DNA from: Oerskovia merdavium
Lineage (GTDB): Bacteria; Actinomycetota; Actinomycetes; Actinomycetales; Cellulomonadaceae
Direction: 5' to 3'
Assembly: GCF_014836755.1 (NCBI RefSeq)
Contig: NZ_JACSQF010000021.1
Coordinates: forward strand, 11,906 to 46,276
Length of the DNA stretch: 34,371 bases
Made by a program: the position numbers and the translations under genes. Positions within the stretch are counted from its first letter, which is position 1. Each line of letters opens with the position of its first letter. Under the pieces are notes generated by a model that had not been told where the DNA came from, made no database searches, and was given only the letters and a program-made list of their open reading frames with translations. Shown in pieces: positions 8,368-17,254 of this stretch.

Positions 8368-9654
8368 ATGCCAGGCGTGGTGCTCATCGGTGCCCAGTGG
8401 GGCGACGAAGGCAAGGGCAAGGCGACCGACCTCCTCGGTTCGCGGGTCGACTACGTGGTCAAGTTCAACGGCGGCAACAACGCCGGGCACACGGTCGTCA
8501 TCGGGGACGAGAAGTACGCCCTGCACCTGCTGCCCTCCGGCATCCTCTCGCCGGGCGTGACCCCCGTCATCGCGAACGGCGTGGTCGTCGACATCGAGGT
8601 GCTCTTCCAGGAGCTCGACGACCTGATCTCGCGCGGTGTGGACGTCTCGCGCCTCCTGGTCTCCGGGAGCGCGCACGTCATCACCGGGTACCACCGCACC
8701 ATGGACAAGGTGAGCGAGCGGTTCCTCGGCAAGCGCCGCATCGGGACGACCGGGCGCGGGATCGGGCCGGCGTACGCCGACAAGATCAACCGTGTCGGGA
8801 TCCGCATGTGGGACCTGTTCGACGAGAAGATCCTGGCCGAGAAGATCGAGGGCTCGCTCGACCAGAAGAACCACCTGCTGGTCAAGGTCTACAACCGTCG
8901 GGCCATCACGGTCGACGAGACCGTCGAGGAGCTCCTCGCGTACGCCGAGCGCGTCAAGCCGATGGTCGCGGACACGTCGCTGATCCTCAACCAGGCGCTC
9001 GACGCGGGCAAGAACGTCCTCTTCGAGGGCGGCCAGGCCACGATGCTCGACGTCGACCACGGCACCTACCCGTTCGTGACGTCGTCGAACGCGACGGCGG
9101 GCGGCGCGGTGACCGGTTCGGGCGTCGGCCCCACCAAGATCTCGTCGGTGATCGGCGTCATCAAGGCCTACACGACCCGGGTGGGCGAGGGTCCGTTCCC
9201 CACCGAGCTCTTCGACGAGATGGGCGAGTACCTGCTCAAGACCGGCGGCGAGTTCGGTGTGACCACCGGTCGCGCGCGACGCTGCGGCTGGTACGACTCG
9301 GTGATCGCTCGCTACTCGAGCCGCATCAACGGGATCACGGACCTGGTCGTGACCAAGCTCGACATCCTCACGGGCATCCCCAAGATCCCCGTGTGCGTCG
9401 CCTACGACGTCGACGGCGTCCGCTACGACGAGATGCCCACGGACCAGACGGCGTTCCACCACGCCAAGCCGATCTACACCGAGTTCGACGGCTGGACCGA
9501 GGACATCTCCGGCTGCCGGACCTTCGAGGACCTGCCGGCCAACGCGCAGGCCTACGTGCGCTCGCTCGAGGAGCTCTCGGGTGCGCGGGTCTCGGCGATC
9601 GGGGTGGGACCGTCGCGCGACGCGATCATCCCGCTGCACGACCTGCTGCACTGA
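8368..9654 (+). CDS. purA: Adenylosuccinate synthetase
   Basis: A 428-residue cytoplasmic enzyme of AMP biosynthesis: IMP + aspartate + GTP gives adenylosuccinate, the first committed step to AMP. The N-terminal glycine-rich loop [16 protein letters not shown] includes the catalytic Asp and the GTP/IMP loop. [11 protein letters not shown] follows with the catalytic His near residue 41, then [14 protein letters not shown] near 130, [20 protein letters not shown] near 220, and [12 protein letters not shown] near 300. Length and motif order are standard. ATG 8368 has an AGTGGGGA element about 6 nt upstream. It has its own promoter and a terminator (9727-9777), so it is probably monocistronic. 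Confidence 0.98.
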   Translation: MPGVVLIGAQWGDEGKGKATDLLGSRVDYVVKFNGGNNAGHTVVIGDEKYALHLLPSGILSPGVTPVIANGVVVDIEVLFQELDDLISRGVDVSRLLVSGSAHVITGYHRTMDKVSERFLGKRRIGTTGRGIGPAYADKINRVGIRMWDLFDEKILAEKIEGSLDQKNHLLVKVYNRRAITVDETVEELLAYAERVKPMVADTSLILNQALDAGKNVLFEGGQATMLDVDHGTYPFVTSSNATAGGAVTGSGVGPTKISSVIGVIKAYTTRVGEGPFPTELFDEMGEYLLKTGGEFGVTTGRARRCGWYDSVIARYSSRINGITDLVVTKLDILTGIPKIPVCVAYDVDGVRYDEMPTDQTAFHHAKPIYTEFDGWTEDISGCRTFEDLPANAQAYVRSLEELSGARVSAIGVGPSRDAIIPLHDLLH

Positions 9655-9726
9655 GACACCGCCCCCGCGCCTGCTCCTGACCACGGGGAGATGTTCCAGG
9701 TGCGCTGACGGACGACTCGCAACAGG

Positions 9727-9777
9727 GACGGACGCCGCGGATCCCCGACCTCGTGTCGAGGGTCCGTCGCGTCCGTC
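9727..9777 (+). terminator. Terminator between purA and purD
   Basis: Outer arms 9727-9735 and 9769-9777 pair perfectly over 9 bp. After a small internal loop the inner bases continue to pair, giving a stem of about 20 bp. A pyrimidine-rich stretch (TTCTGTGT) follows, unlike most terminators here. Confidence 0.65.
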
Positions 9778-9881
9778 TTCTGTGTCCGGCGATCCTCCGG
9801 AGGGGCGCGACGGCAGCGCCGCGCGGCAGGGCTGCCCGGTTGCGGTGCGTGGACGCCTCGGGCTCACAGCGCACCGATCGG

Positions 9882-9887
9882 TAGACT
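9882..9887 (+). promoter_or_regulatory. purD -10-like hexamer (leaderless)
   Basis: TAGACT ends 8 nt before the GTG start at 9896; no ribosome-binding site lies between, so the mRNA is predicted to be leaderless. Confidence 0.5.
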
Positions 9888-9895
9888 GCGTTCCC

Positions 9896-11194
9896 GTGAA
9901 GATCCTCGTCATCGGTTCGGGTGCCCGCGAGCACGCCATCGTCCACTCCTTCGCCCAGGAGTCCGTCGCCTCGGGCGCGGAGGCGCACGAGCTGCACGCC
10001 GCTCCGGGGAACCCGGGGATCGGAGAGCTCGCGACGCTCCACGCGATCAGCGCGGTCGACGGCGAGGCCGTCGCGGCGCTCGCCGTCGAGCTGGGCGCCG
10101 ACCTGGTCGTGATCGGTCCGGAGGCCCCGCTCGTGGCCGGGGTCGCGGACGCCGTGCGGGCGGCCGGCATCGACTGCTTCGGTCCCAGCGCCGAGGCCGC
10201 AGCGCTCGAGGGCTCCAAGGCGTTCGCCAAGGACGTCATGGCCGCCGCGTCGGTCCCCACGGCGCTCGCGCACGTGTGCACCGACATCGACCAGGTCGCC
10301 GACGCGCTCGACGCGTTCGGTGCCCCCTACGTGGTCAAGGACGACGGCCTCGCCGCGGGCAAGGGCGTCGTCGTGACCGACGATCGCCAGGAGGCGCTCG
10401 AGCACGCCCAGGCCTGCTTCGCGACGCCCCGTCCGGGCGCGGGCGACCCCGTGGTCGTGATCGAGGAGTACCTCGACGGACCCGAGGTCTCGCTCTTCTG
10501 CCTGTCGGACGGCACGAGCGTCGTCCCGCTCGCCCCGGCACAGGACTTCAAGCGCGCGTTCGACGGCGACGCAGGCCCCAACACGGGCGGCATGGGCGCC
10601 TACAGCCCTCTGCCCTGGGCCCCGGCCGGCCTGACCGAGGAGGTCGTGACCCGGGTCGCGCAGCCCACGATCGACGAGATGGCGCGCCGCGGCACGCCGT
10701 TCGCCGGCGTCCTCTACGTGGGCCTCGCGCTCACGAGCCGCGGTACGCGCGTGGTCGAGTTCAACGCGCGCTTCGGAGACCCCGAGACCCAGGTCGTCCT
10801 CTCGCGGCTCGTCACGCCGTTGTCCGCGGTGCTCCGCGCAGCGGCCCGCGGCGAGCTCGCGGACTTCCCGCGCCTGCGCTGGTCCGACGACGCGGCCGTG
10901 ACCGTCGTCGTCGCAGCGAACGGCTACCCGGCTGCCGTCCGCAGCGGGGACCCCATCACGGGAGTGGCCGACGCCGAGGCGATCGAGGGCGTGCACGTCC
11001 TGCACGCGGGGACCGCGCTCGACGACGAGGACGTGCTGCGCAGCGCCGGTGGCCGTGTGCTGTCGGTCGTCGCGCGTGGCGAGGACCTCCAGGAGGCACG
11101 CCGTCGCGTCTACGCCGGGGTCGACAAGATCGTCCTGCCCGGCTCGCACCACCGCACCGACATCGCCGAGAAGGCCGCGCGCGAGCAGCGCTGA
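9896..11194 (+). CDS. purD: Phosphoribosylamine--glycine ligase (GAR synthetase)
   Basis: A 432-residue ATP-grasp ligase catalysing step 2 of purine synthesis: 5-phosphoribosylamine + glycine + ATP gives GAR. Visible: [11 protein letters not shown] at the N-terminus, [18 protein letters not shown] near residue 100, DGLAAGKGV near 150 (ATP-grasp), [10 protein letters not shown] near 230, [17 protein letters not shown] near 290 with metal-binding residues, and a C-terminal RCK-like domain ending [14 protein letters not shown]. The GTG at 9896 is the only start giving the canonical N-terminus and is preceded by a -10-like element. In many actinobacteria purC lies close by; here 8.5 kb separates them, including the cellulase block. 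Confidence 0.97.
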   Translation: MKILVIGSGAREHAIVHSFAQESVASGAEAHELHAAPGNPGIGELATLHAISAVDGEAVAALAVELGADLVVIGPEAPLVAGVADAVRAAGIDCFGPSAEAAALEGSKAFAKDVMAAASVPTALAHVCTDIDQVADALDAFGAPYVVKDDGLAAGKGVVVTDDRQEALEHAQACFATPRPGAGDPVVVIEEYLDGPEVSLFCLSDGTSVVPLAPAQDFKRAFDGDAGPNTGGMGAYSPLPWAPAGLTEEVVTRVAQPTIDEMARRGTPFAGVLYVGLALTSRGTRVVEFNARFGDPETQVVLSRLVTPLSAVLRAAARGELADFPRLRWSDDAAVTVVVAANGYPAAVRSGDPITGVADAEAIEGVHVLHAGTALDDEDVLRSAGGRVLSVVARGEDLQEARRRVYAGVDKIVLPGSHHRTDIAEKAAREQR

Positions 11195-11204
11195 GGCCGT
11201 GCAC

Positions 11205-11242
11205 GGCGAGGACCCGCGAGCTGGTGCTCGCGGGCCCTCGCC
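11205..11242. terminator. Terminator after purD
   Basis: Arms 11205-11220 and 11227-11242 form a 16-position stem with one mismatch (11212/11235) around a CTGGTG loop. It lies 10 nt past the purD stop and can also act on the convergent cellulase transcript. Confidence 0.75.
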
Positions 11243-11310
11243 GTTCCGGCCCGTCCGACGGGGCCAGGTCGATGGGGTGCGTCTCGGCCGACGGTCGCCG
11301 ACGCACCCGG

Positions 11311-11397
11311 TCAGGAGGTCGAGCAGGCCTTCCCTGCGAGCGTGATGCTCGTCCGGGTGCCGCCCGTGCCGAGCCCGGCGGCGAGACCGAGCCCGAC
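11311..11397 (-). pseudogene. Remnant of a CBM2 C-terminus
   Basis: Read on the minus strand just past the GH5 stop, in a different frame, this stretch encodes about 28 residues ending GTGGTRTSITLAGKACSTS and then a stop. The pattern matches the last strands of a family 2 cellulose-binding module: compare the intact GH5 gene, which ends GTGAAPTGFALDGQPCTSA. It has no start codon of its own. The likeliest origin is the tail of a second CBM2-encoding gene, left by recombination between CBM2 repeats or by frameshift decay. The short length limits certainty. Confidence 0.45.
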
Positions 11398-11402
11398 GCG
11401 TG

Positions 11403-13469
11403 TCAGGCGCTCGTGCAGGGCTGGCCGTCGAGCGCGAAGCCCGTGGGGGCCGCCCCGGTGCCGTTCGCGTTGAAGCCGAGCTCGACGCTCGCGCCCGGGG
11501 ACAGGGTCGCGTTCCACGGTGCGTTGGCGACCGTGACGGCCGTGCCCGACTGGCTGAACGTGCCCGACCAGCCGTTCGTGACCTGCTGACCTGCCGGCAG
11601 GGTGAAGGTCAGGGTCCACCCGTTGCGGGTCGTCGAGCCCGTGTTGGTGACCTTGAGCGTCCCCGTGTAGCCCGTGCTCCAGCCGTTCGCGGAGAACGTC
11701 ACGGCACACTGGCCCGTAGGGGTCACGGGACCGGCCGACGTGGTCACGGTCCGCGCGCCCGACGCGGGGGAGACGTTGCCCGCCGCGTCACGCGCCCGCA
11801 CCGTGAACGAGTACGTGGTCGCGGCCGACAGCCCCGTCAGGGTGGCGTTCGGAGCGCTCGTCGTGGCGACCTTCGTGGCCCCCGTGGCGTCGTTCCGGTA
11901 GACGTCGTAGGCGGTCACGGCCCGGTCGTCGGTCGAGGCGGCCCAGGTGAGCGTCACGCCCGACGACGTCACGTCGGTCGCGCTCGGGGTCCCCGGCACG
12001 GTCGGTGCCTGGGTGTCCGGGACGGGCGTGGTGCCGCCGTCGCCGTACAGGTCGCCGAGCGACCGTCCCGTCGTCGAACCGGCCCCGCCGAGCGGCACCT
12101 GGTGGTCGAGCGAGACGAACTTCCCGCCCTCCTTCCACAGGGAGGGCTCGAGCAGGTCGTACTTGGCCTCGTCCCACGTGGTCCAGTCGTGGTTGAGCAG
12201 CCCGCCCGTGTCGCCCGAGTTCGGGTTGATGCACCAGAACGTGTGGCTGATCCGGTAGTCGACCATCAGGTCGCGCAGCGCGCGCATCCACTTCTCGTTC
12301 TTGCCGCCGTCCAGGAAGCCGCCCCACTCGCCCACGAGCAGCGGCGCGGTCTCCTGCTTCCACAGGTACAGCCAGTTCGGGTCCCACACCTCGGCCTCGA
12401 GCGAGGCACGGTCCCAGTCGGCGCCCTCGAACCAGGGCTGCGCGGAGACGAGCGGCCCGTAGTCGTGCGGCGAGTAGACGAGCTGGTCCTGGTGCGCGCC
12501 CAGGTCGACCGGGTGGTCGGCCGCGCCGCGCAGGTTGCCGCCCCACCACGTGTTGTGGAAGTCGTCGAGCCCGCGGTCGGCCCAGGTCTTGCCGGCCTTC
12601 GGGTAGACCTGGACACCCTCGACGAGGATGAGCAGGTGCGGGTTGATCGCGAGGATCCGTGCGGCGGCCTGCTCGGCGACGTAGCGCCAGTTGTCGGCGT
12701 CGCTCGACCCGTCCCACTTGGCGCGCAGGGTCTCGGACTGCGAGCCGTGCGGCTCGTTCTTGAGGTCGGCCGCGACGATCGTGTCGTCGTCCGCGTACTC
12801 CTGGGCGAACCACTCCCAGCCCGCGTAGAAGTCCTCGACGGTGAATCCCCCGTGGGTCCACAGGGGATAGACGTGGCCGGAGTTGTCGGCCGTGGCGCTG
12901 TGGAGGTCGATCATGACCTTGAGCCCGTACTTCTCGCACAGCGAGAGCCAGTGGTCGAAGATCTCCTTGTTGTCCATGCCCACGAGCTCGGGGTTCACGT
13001 ACGTGTTGACGTTGGGCGACGCGACGGTCTCCCCGTCCTTCCACTCGAGCAGCAGCTCGGTCGAGACGGGCACGCGCACGATGTTGATGCCCCGCTCGGC
13101 CATCGAGCGCGTGATCGCCTCGAGGTTGCCGGACCACAGGCCGTGGAAGACGCGCTCGCTCGCGTTGAACCCGAACCAGTTCGCGCCGGTCAGCCAGACC
13201 TCGTTGCCCGCCGCGTCGACGATGGTCGAGCCGTCGGTGTGCAGCCAGTCGTCGGCCGGGACGCCGGCGAGGGACACGTCGGCGGCCTCAGACGGGGCGA
13301 GGGACGCCGAGGTGGGAGTCGCGGACGAGGTGAGCGGCGTCGTCGGGCCGGAGAGGGCTGCCGCGGACGGCAGCGCGCTCGCGACCAGGACGGCGCCCAC
13401 CGCGATCGCGGCGTACGCGGCCCTGCGCCGGGGGCGGGGGCGGGAGATCGGATCCTGCAGAGGACTCAT
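11403..13469 (-). CDS. Secreted GH5 endoglucanase with FN3 and CBM2
   Basis: A 688-residue extracellular cellulase that should cut internal beta-1,4 bonds of cellulose. Order: Sec-type signal peptide (residues 1 to about 38, RPRRR then a hydrophobic core ending SAAA); Ser/Thr/Ala linker; GH5 catalytic domain at about 70-465; FN3 at about 486-578; CBM2 at about 587-688. The acid/base Glu is in DLKNEPHG (E239) and the nucleophile Glu in LLVGEWGG (E381); HDYGP near 335 is also typical. The pattern resembles subfamily GH5_1 (Acidothermus E1 type), judged by eye. CBM2 cysteines near both ends (QCAV and QPCTS) are present. ATG 13469 has AGGAG 8 nt upstream. It lies 89 bp downstream of the GH6 gene on the same strand, probably co-transcribed, with a hairpin between. 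The CBM2 remnant lies just past the stop. Confidence 0.95.
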   Translation of the reverse strand: MSPLQDPISRPRPRRRAAYAAIAVGAVLVASALPSAAALSGPTTPLTSSATPTSASLAPSEAADVSLAGVPADDWLHTDGSTIVDAAGNEVWLTGANWFGFNASERVFHGLWSGNLEAITRSMAERGINIVRVPVSTELLLEWKDGETVASPNVNTYVNPELVGMDNKEIFDHWLSLCEKYGLKVMIDLHSATADNSGHVYPLWTHGGFTVEDFYAGWEWFAQEYADDDTIVAADLKNEPHGSQSETLRAKWDGSSDADNWRYVAEQAAARILAINPHLLILVEGVQVYPKAGKTWADRGLDDFHNTWWGGNLRGAADHPVDLGAHQDQLVYSPHDYGPLVSAQPWFEGADWDRASLEAEVWDPNWLYLWKQETAPLLVGEWGGFLDGGKNEKWMRALRDLMVDYRISHTFWCINPNSGDTGGLLNHDWTTWDEAKYDLLEPSLWKEGGKFVSLDHQVPLGGAGSTTGRSLGDLYGDGGTTPVPDTQAPTVPGTPSATDVTSSGVTLTWAASTDDRAVTAYDVYRNDATGATKVATTSAPNATLTGLSAATTYSFTVRARDAAGNVSPASGARTVTTSAGPVTPTGQCAVTFSANGWSTGYTGTLKVTNTGSTTRNGWTLTFTLPAGQQVTNGWSGTFSQSGTAVTVANAPWNATLSPGASVELGFNANGTGAAPTGFALDGQPCTSA

Positions 13470-13490
13470 GGAAAGGCTCCTGGAAGAAGG

Positions 13491-13535
13491 ACCGGGCTGC
13501 CCGGGGCCGCGAGGTGCGGGCCCGGACAGCCCGGT
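13491..13535 (-). terminator. Intercistronic hairpin between the GH6 and GH5 genes
   Basis: Outer arms 13491-13499 and 13527-13535 pair perfectly over 9 bp; an inner CCGG/CCGG pairing (13501-13504 with 13522-13525) extends the stem. It lies between the GH6 stop and the GH5 ribosome-binding site, so it may partly terminate, or stabilise a processed message, making GH6 and GH5 levels unequal. Confidence 0.55.
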
Positions 13536-13558
13536 CGGGTGCTGTCTGTCAGGTCAGG

Positions 13559-15847
13559 TCAGGCGACGGTGCAGGCCTGGCCGTTGAGGGTGAAGACGGC
13601 CGGCACGCCGTTCGTGCCGCTGTGGCTCGCGTTGAAGCCGACCTCGGCCGACCCGCCCGGTGCGAGGTTCGCGTTCCAGGAGAGCCCGGTCACCGTGACG
13701 TTCGCGCCGGTCTGGGTGAACTGGCCCGACCACGAGTTGGTGATCGTCTGGCCCGACGGGAACGTGAAGGCCAGGCTCCAGCCGTTGACCGTGCTGGTCG
13801 AGGTGTTCGTGACCTTCACGGTGCCCGTGAAGCCCGAGCCCCAGCTGTTGGCCGTGTAGGCGACCGTGCACGAGCCCGGGGGCGGGACGACGACCGTCGT
13901 GGTCGTCGCGCTCACCGCGGCCGAGGCCGCCGAGAGGTTGCCCGCGGTGTCCTTGGCCCGGACCGTGTACGAGTACGCGGTGCCGGCCGTCAGGCCCGTG
14001 TCGGTGAACGACGTGCCGGTCGGGGTGCCGACCTGCGAGCCGTTGCGGTAGACCACGTAGCCGGCCACGCCGACGTCGTCGGTCGACGCGTTCCAGGAGA
14101 GCGGGACGGTGCTCGAGGTGGTCGTGCCCGCGGTCAGCCCCGTGGGGGTCGACGGCGGCTGGTCCGTCTGGCCCGTCGCGGTCGTGACCGACCGGGCGGC
14201 CGACGCGGCCGAGACGTTGCCCGCTGCGTCGCGCGCCGTGACCGTGAACGAGTACGTGGTCGAGGGGCTCAGGCCCGTCGCCGTGAAGCTCGTCGAGGTC
14301 GACGTGCCGACCTGCACGCCGTTGCGGTAGACGGTGTAGCCCGTCACACCGACCGCGTCGGTCGAGGCCGTCCACGAGAGCGCGACCGAGGTGGCCGTGG
14401 GCGTGCCCGCGATCAGGCCCGTCGGGGCCGTGGGCGCCGTCACGTCGCCGGGCGTCGTGCCGCCACCGTCGATCACCGGGTAGGCGTTCTCGACGAGCAT
14501 CTCGAACTGCGCGTCGAACCACTGGCCCGCGAGCGGGGCCCCGCCCAGCGCGCCCGTCAGCTGGTTGGAGAGCTTGGGCGAGACGAACGTCGGGTCGCAC
14601 ATGCGGTCGAACCGCTTGCCTTGGTCGTTCGGGATGTCCGTCGATGCGCCGTCGGACTCGCCCGGAGGCTTGACCCACACGAACGCGTGCAGGTGCGACT
14701 CGGGGTATCCCGCGGGCGTGGCCTGCGGACGCTCACCGATGCCGGCACCGGCCGGGTTGCACCACGCGCCGCGGTGGATGCGCTTGTCGACCCGGGACTC
14801 GTCGACGTAGGTGTTGTGGTTCGTCGACGTGCTGACCGCGGTCGGCCGGGCGTCGCCGCCCCACCCGTTGCGCGACGTGTCGATGAGCATGCCGATCGAG
14901 GCCGGGAAGCCCTCGGCGACCAGGAGGTCGTAGAGGTGCGCGGTCCAGTCGGTCTCGTCGAAGTCGGCGTTCCACTCGTAGAAGCTCGACGACCGGATGG
15001 GCGTCCCGCCGATCTGGATGTCCTCGAGGAACGGCTCGGCCAGCGGCGTCGAGTTCGCGGTGTTGGTCACGAATCCCGTGACCGACGCGAAGCCTGCGTT
15101 CGTCGACCTCACCACGTCGGCGAAGAGCTTGGCGGCGGGGCCCGAGTTGCTGGGCCAGCCCAGCCAGCCCGCGTGCGCGGCGTCGATGTAGGAGTAGACG
15201 TTGCCGACCGTGTAGAGCTCGTCGAGCGCGTACTTCACGCCTGCGCGGTAGTACGGCGCGGACTGCTGGCAGTCGGGCGTGCTGATGTTGGTGATGAGGT
15301 TGGGCAGCGAGTCGGGCTCGATCGTCGCGGCGATGCGCAGCGAGTCGTACTTGGGGTCGTCGAGGATGTCGACGATCGGGTCGATGTACTCGTTCTTGTA
15401 GCGCACGAGCCCGGCGTCGGTGGCGGGCAGCTCGCCGTTCGACGCGAGCGCGTAGCAGTCACGACCGGGCAGGTCGTAGATGACCAGGTTGAACACGATC
15501 GGCACGCCCGCGTCCTTCTGGGCGAGCGCCTCGTCCAGGTGGAAGCGCAGGCCGGGGCCGTCGGCGTTGCCCTCGATCGCGCTGATGCGGTCCATCCAGA
15601 CGGCCGTGGGCTCGCCCGAGATCGCCTGCATCTTCGCGGCGAGGTCGCCGCCCGCCCGCGTCGCGGCCGCCTCGACCGAGTCCGACCAGTACGGGTTCAC
15701 GTACTGGGTCGCCCCGGAGTACGGGTTCGCGACCCGCGGCTCGGCCGCTGCGGCAGGGACCTGCGCGAGTGCGAGGGGAGCGGCGACGAGCGCCGCGGCG
15801 GCCATGGCTGTCGCGCCCTTGCGCAGCCGATGGTGGGTTGGTGACAC
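13559..15847 (-). CDS. Secreted GH6 cellobiohydrolase-type cellulase with two FN3 and CBM2
   Basis: A 762-residue extracellular cellulase. Order: signal peptide (1 to about 35, HHRLRK then an Ala-rich core ending PAAAA); GH6 catalytic domain at about 38-460; FN3 at about 468-558; FN3 at about 565-650; CBM2 at about 660-762. GH6 signatures: YDLPGRDC with the catalytic acid D130, DAAHAGWLGW near 225, FYEWNADFDETDW near 290, and WVKPPGESDG with D399. Long loops and the GH6-FN3-CBM2 layout resemble Cellulomonas fimi CbhA, so an exo-acting cellobiohydrolase is most likely; endo activity cannot be excluded. GTG 15847 is preceded by a near-perfect AGGAGG at 5-nt spacing. It is the first gene of the GH6-GH5 pair, with LacI upstream on the same strand and a LacI-type operator in the gap. 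Confidence 0.95.
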   Translation of the reverse strand: MSPTHHRLRKGATAMAAAALVAAPLALAQVPAAAAEPRVANPYSGATQYVNPYWSDSVEAAATRAGGDLAAKMQAISGEPTAVWMDRISAIEGNADGPGLRFHLDEALAQKDAGVPIVFNLVIYDLPGRDCYALASNGELPATDAGLVRYKNEYIDPIVDILDDPKYDSLRIAATIEPDSLPNLITNISTPDCQQSAPYYRAGVKYALDELYTVGNVYSYIDAAHAGWLGWPSNSGPAAKLFADVVRSTNAGFASVTGFVTNTANSTPLAEPFLEDIQIGGTPIRSSSFYEWNADFDETDWTAHLYDLLVAEGFPASIGMLIDTSRNGWGGDARPTAVSTSTNHNTYVDESRVDKRIHRGAWCNPAGAGIGERPQATPAGYPESHLHAFVWVKPPGESDGASTDIPNDQGKRFDRMCDPTFVSPKLSNQLTGALGGAPLAGQWFDAQFEMLVENAYPVIDGGGTTPGDVTAPTAPTGLIAGTPTATSVALSWTASTDAVGVTGYTVYRNGVQVGTSTSTSFTATGLSPSTTYSFTVTARDAAGNVSAASAARSVTTATGQTDQPPSTPTGLTAGTTTSSTVPLSWNASTDDVGVAGYVVYRNGSQVGTPTGTSFTDTGLTAGTAYSYTVRAKDTAGNLSAASAAVSATTTTVVVPPPGSCTVAYTANSWGSGFTGTVKVTNTSTSTVNGWSLAFTFPSGQTITNSWSGQFTQTGANVTVTGLSWNANLAPGGSAEVGFNASHSGTNGVPAVFTLNGQACTVA

Positions 15848-15955
15848 GAGATCCTCCTGGGGTTCGTCCTGGGGCCGGACGGCACCGGCCGGCCCGTGCC
15901 GCGGAGTGCGGCGCCGAGCGCAACGTGTCACGGACCGGGTGAGGTCGGCAGGTCG

Positions 15956-15967
15956 TGAAACGTTTAG
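15956..15967. promoter_or_regulatory. Candidate LacI-family operator
   Basis: TGAAACGTTTAG contains the perfect palindrome AAACGTTT (15958-15965) with the central CG typical of LacI/GalR operators. It lies about 110 bp upstream of the GH6 start, between it and the lacI-type gene. A TAAACG -10-like sequence overlaps it on the minus strand. It is the natural target for the neighbouring regulator, but this is inference. Confidence 0.5.
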
Positions 15968-16011
15968 GTGGACAACCCCGTTCACCCGCTCGACGGGTGC
16001 GGGGGCCCTGG

Positions 16012-17160
16012 TCAGCGCGGGGGAGAGGTGGTGCCGCGCACGACGAGCCGTCCGCCGGGGACCGCGGGCAGGGGCTCGGGATGCGATGTCGTGGTCCCCG
16101 GCGCGGCGTCGGGGCCGGGGCTGGGCACGGTCCCGTCGGACCGGCCGAGGGCGCGGAGCACCTGACGCCCGGCCTCCTGCCCGAGCTCGCGGTCGGGCCG
16201 CCCGACGGCCGTCACGGGTGGGGTCGACAGCCGCAGCACCGGGGAGTCGCGGCCCGCGACGACCGACAGGTCCCACGGGACGGCGAGACCCGCACGTCGC
16301 GCGACGTCGCGGACGCCCAGGGCGCCCGGGTCGTCCGAGGTGACGATCGCCGTCGGGCGCTCCGGGGACGCGAGCAGCCGGCGCGCGGTCGCCGCGACGT
16401 CCGCGAGCGTCGTGCACGACTCGACGACCGCGACCCCGCCCCGGCGGACGACCTCCGCGCTCACGGCCTCCGCGGCGCCGCGCCCCGACCGGAGGTCCGC
16501 CGCGGACGCGAGCACCGCGACGCGCCGGTGCCCGAGGTCCGAGACGTAGCGGCCGACCTTGGTGTCGGCCGAGGGGTCCAGGGCCACGGCCCGCGGCTCC
16601 TGCCCCGGGGGCGCCGGCGACACGGGTGCCGCCTGGTCGCGCGGGTCGCGGACGGGCGCGACGTGGTCGACCAGGACCGCCGCCGCGCCCAGGCGTGCGA
16701 CGACCGCGAGCCGTGGGTCCTCGTGACGGACCCCCGTGAGGACCACGGCGTCGTACCGCTGCTCGGCCCACCAGTCTGCGATCGCGCCCGCCGCCGCGGC
16801 CAGGGATCCCAGGAGGTGGACGGCCAGCGAGAGGTGCCCGTCGAGGACGTCCCGGAGACCGTCCGAGAGCTCGAGGTCCGTGGCCGTCGACGCGATCCCG
16901 ACCGCGTCGCGCACCAGGACGAGCGCGACCGATCCGGCCGCGCCGCGCAGCGTCCTGGCGGCCACGCTCGGGCGCCACCCGAGCTCCTCGGCGACCTGGA
17001 GAACCCGGCGCCGCGTGCGGTCGGAGACCCCCGGTCGGCCATTGAGGGCGTAGGAGACGACGGCGATCGACACCCCGGCCGCGCGGGCGACGTCGGTGAT
17101 GGTCGTGCGCCTACCGGTAGCAATCGGGCGTTCCGGACGTAAGAATGTGGCCACGGTCAC
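16012..17160 (-). CDS. LacI-family transcriptional regulator
   Basis: A 382-residue repressor-type protein. The N-terminal LacI helix-turn-helix is clear: TITDVARAAGVSIAVVSYAL with hinge NGRPGVSDRTRRRV, residues about 20-70. It is followed by a periplasmic-binding-protein-like effector domain to the C-terminus (for example VAVLASAADLRS and TAIVTSDDPGALGVRDVAR). The conserved hinge alanines (PSVAARTLRG) are present. A sugar effector, probably cellobiose or another cello-oligosaccharide, is inferred from its place directly upstream of the two cellulase genes on the same strand. GTG 17160 gives about 20 residues before the HTH, slightly long for the family. It is divergent from the LacI-sensor/PAS gene, 94 bp apart; that gap contains a hairpin (17199-17206 / 17211-17218). 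Confidence 0.92.
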   Translation of the reverse strand: MTVATFLRPERPIATGRRTTITDVARAAGVSIAVVSYALNGRPGVSDRTRRRVLQVAEELGWRPSVAARTLRGAAGSVALVLVRDAVGIASTATDLELSDGLRDVLDGHLSLAVHLLGSLAAAAGAIADWWAEQRYDAVVLTGVRHEDPRLAVVARLGAAAVLVDHVAPVRDPRDQAAPVSPAPPGQEPRAVALDPSADTKVGRYVSDLGHRRVAVLASAADLRSGRGAAEAVSAEVVRRGGVAVVESCTTLADVAATARRLLASPERPTAIVTSDDPGALGVRDVARRAGLAVPWDLSVVAGRDSPVLRLSTPPVTAVGRPDRELGQEAGRQVLRALGRSDGTVPSPGPDAAPGTTTSHPEPLPAVPGGRLVVRGTTSPPR

Positions 17161-17254
17161 ACAGCATGCCCCCAGTCAGGGCGTGGTGCACGATCGGACG
17201 GGCTCGACGGCGAGCCCGCCAGGGGGGAATCCGGTACACGACGGGGTGATCGCC

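Noticed and set aside
10276-11589. Long Arg-rich open frames overlapping purD, purA, the cellulases and other genes
   Set aside because: They have shadow composition (Arg/Gly/Pro/Ala/His), no domains, and overlap well-supported genes; this is typical of very high-GC DNA.
15848-16978. Upstream in-frame extension of the GH6 gene
   Set aside because: It overlaps the LacI gene in another frame, is Arg/Gly/Pro-rich shadow sequence, and would bury the signal peptide that begins at 15847.
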